A stretch of DNA of 6,113 bases from Candidatus Muiribacterium halophilum (lineage in GTDB: Bacteria > Muiribacteriota > Muiribacteriia > Muiribacteriales > Muiribacteriaceae), in assembly GCA_023228995.1 (NCBI GenBank), contig JALOAD010000098.1:1-6113 (forward strand), given 5' to 3'. Shown here piece by piece: positions 5,380-6,113 of this stretch. Under the pieces are notes generated by a model that ran no database searches, was not told the origin of the DNA, and saw only the letters and a program-made list of their open reading frames with translations. Each line of letters opens with the position of its first letter. Within the stretch, counting starts at the first letter, position 1. A program made the translations under genes and the position numbers.

Positions 5380-6087
5380 ACAAACACCTCAGAAATTGAA
5401 GCTATTTGTAAAAAATATAATATAAAAAACTACATAATTAATGAAGATGATTCTATTGATGTAGATGGTAATGTTGATTTAAGTCATGAAAAATTAAAAG
5501 TATTACCTTTGAAATTTAGAAAGGTTAGTGGGAATTTTGATTGTGGTTACAATCAATTAACATCCTTAGAGGGTGGTCCTCAAAGTATAGGTGGGAATTT
5601 CCATTGTAATTATAGTAAATTAACATCCTTAGAGAGTGCTCCCAAAAGAGTAGGTGGTGATTTTGAATGTGGTAGTAATAAATTAACCACCTTAGAAGGT
5701 GCTCCTCAAAGTGTAGGTGGTGATTTTGAATGTAATGATAATAACTTAACAAGCTTAGAGGGTGCTCCTCAAAGTGTAGGTGGTATACTTTGGTGTGATT
5801 TTAATAATCTTAAAAATATTGATTATTTACCCAAAACTTATAAAAAATTAAATATTAACGAAAATCCAATTTCTAAAATATTAGATTTATTTACTAAACT
5901 TGATGAATATGGATTGATATCTAATAGAGAAGATAAAGATTTAATTATGGATTTTATAGATAGAGAAATGATACAACAAGATATACTATTAGTTAATAGA
6001 TTAGTAGAATTCTTAGATGATATAGGAAAACCAAAATCCAGAGAAGAACTCATAGAGTTATTAAAAAATAATTATACAATACGATGA
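5350..6087 (+). CDS. LRR-repeat protein, array copy 7 (4 core repeats)
   Basis: This 245-residue protein has an ATG overlapping the stop of copy 6. The N-terminal module (MKYIRTFNESTNTSEIEAIC, IKNYIINEDDSIDVDGNVDL) follows copy 2 up to V-D-L and then changes to the SHEKLKVLP stretch of copy 6, so it looks recombinant. The cap repeat is 49-69, four LRR units span 70-153, the C-terminal cap is 154-181 (LPKTYKKLNINENPI) and the tail 182-245 (FTKLDE start, EMIQQDILL variant). Unit 1 has Ser where the Asn ladder is expected (CNYSK), and unit 2 has LESAP instead of LEGAP. The last unit reads GGILWC rather than GGIFWC. The last 75 bases are identical to those ending copy 6, and the identity continues into the next gene. 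The function is unknown beyond the likely binding scaffold. Confidence 0.95.
   Translation: MKYIRTFNESTNTSEIEAICKKYNIKNYIINEDDSIDVDGNVDLSHEKLKVLPLKFRKVSGNFDCGYNQLTSLEGGPQSIGGNFHCNYSKLTSLESAPKRVGGDFECGSNKLTTLEGAPQSVGGDFECNDNNLTSLEGAPQSVGGILWCDFNNLKNIDYLPKTYKKLNINENPISKILDLFTKLDEYGLISNREDKDLIMDFIDREMIQQDILLVNRLVEFLDDIGKPKSREELIELLKNNYTIR
5557..5808 (+). repeat. Four 63-bp LRR-coding repeats (copy 7)
   Basis: Four in-frame units code for residues 70-153. As in copy 6, the LTSLVG variant is absent. Units 2 and 3 share the FEC beta-strand sequence, and the last has ILWC. Confidence 0.95.
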
Positions 6088-6113
6088 AATATATAAGGAC
6101 ATTTAATGAATCT
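6013..6113 (+). repeat. 101-bp identical junction repeat (right copy)
   Basis: This block spans the end of copy 7 and the start of copy 8. It is identical to 5279-5379, and the identity may continue beyond the window. Confidence 0.93.
6084..6113 (+). CDS. LRR-repeat protein, array copy 8 (first 10 codons only)
   Basis: The ATG overlaps the TGA of copy 7 in the same ATGA arrangement as every other junction. The ten visible codons read MKYIRTFNES, identical in all 30 bases to the start of copy 7. This shows that the array continues past the right edge. Repeat number and completeness cannot be judged. The call rests on the shared junction and N-terminus. Confidence 0.85.
   Translation, partial: MKYIRTFNES

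Larger units (their letters stand above)
1..6113 (+). repeat. Tandem gene array of LRR paralogues, at least 8 copies
   Basis: Start-to-start distances of the copies are 1112, 860, 734, 1049, 737 and 734 bp. These equal 734 plus 6, 2, 0, 5, 0 and 0 times 63 bp, with one extra codon in the fifth. Every distance leaves remainder 2 when divided by 3, so each gene sits in the -1 frame relative to the one before and the frames rotate along the array. The array enters and leaves the window mid-gene, so its true length is unknown. There is no room for internal promoters or terminators outside coding sequence, so transcription is presumably from beyond the window. Confidence 0.95.

Noticed and set aside
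16-5808. BspA-type (LRR_5) or FNIP repeats, or pentapeptide repeats
   Set aside because: The period is 21 with F-x-C spacing and a following N-x-L-x-x-L. BspA units have A-F-x-x-C and a longer period, FNIP units need the F-N-x-P-I core, and no five-residue period is present. The IpaH/YopM-like short LRR pattern fits better.
1-6113. The whole array as an assembly artefact
   Set aside because: Copies differ from each other throughout, all frames stay open and junctions are coherent, which random misassembly would not give. Exact copy number could still be affected by collapse of near-identical blocks.
1-6113. Diversity-generating retroelement or site-specific recombinase system acting on the repeats
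   Set aside because: No reverse transcriptase, template repeat with adenine-directed changes, recombinase gene or inverted recognition sites are visible. Homologous exchange and slippage explain the pattern.

Overview
This window is one uninterrupted head-to-tail array of related protein genes, all on the + strand, with no intergenic DNA. It holds six complete genes (858-1973, 1970-2833, 2830-3567, 3564-4616, 4613-5353, 5350-6087), the 3' part of a seventh (1-861) and the first ten codons of an eighth (6084-6113). The array runs off both ends of the window. Every boundary is the same 4-base ATGA overlap, in which the TGA of one gene shares bases with the ATG of the next.

Each protein has the same four-part layout. 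(1) A conserved N-terminal module of about 48 residues begins MKY[IL]-x-x-FNE. (2) A degenerate leucine-rich-repeat (LRR) cap containing VLPLKF follows. (3) Next come 4, 6, 9 or 10 core LRR units of exactly 21 residues (63 bp); the partial gene shows nine plus a fragment. Consensus landmarks are LTSLEG at 1-6, P8-Q9, V/I-G-G at 11-13, F15, C17 and N20. (4) The protein ends with a C-terminal LRR cap (LKNIDYLP...NPI.KI) and a charged, probably helical tail of about 64 residues. Gene-to-gene spacing is 734 bp plus a multiple of 63 bp, with one unit carrying one extra codon, so length varies almost only by whole repeats.

Organism: the DNA is visibly AT-rich, the genes are packed with stop-start overlaps, and no Shine-Dalgarno motif precedes the starts. 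LRR proteins of this style, with a lysine-rich MKxxKxFNE-like start, are to my recollection common among uncharacterised genes of AT-rich tailed phages, especially marine or Bacteroidota-infecting ones. A phage (or prophage-derived) accessory region is therefore the best guess. No structural, replication or host gene is present to confirm it.

The notable biology is the array itself. Repeats have been gained and lost in 63-bp steps. Long near-identical blocks are shared by non-adjacent genes. N-terminal sequence variants occur in all four combinations, as expected from recombination between copies. Variation concentrates at repeat positions predicted to face outward on the concave LRR surface (14, 16, 18, 19), while the scaffold residues hardly change. 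This looks like a co-translated family of binding proteins with a diversifying surface. Ligand and function cannot be read from the sequence. No promoter, terminator, RNA gene, mobile element or CRISPR array is visible.
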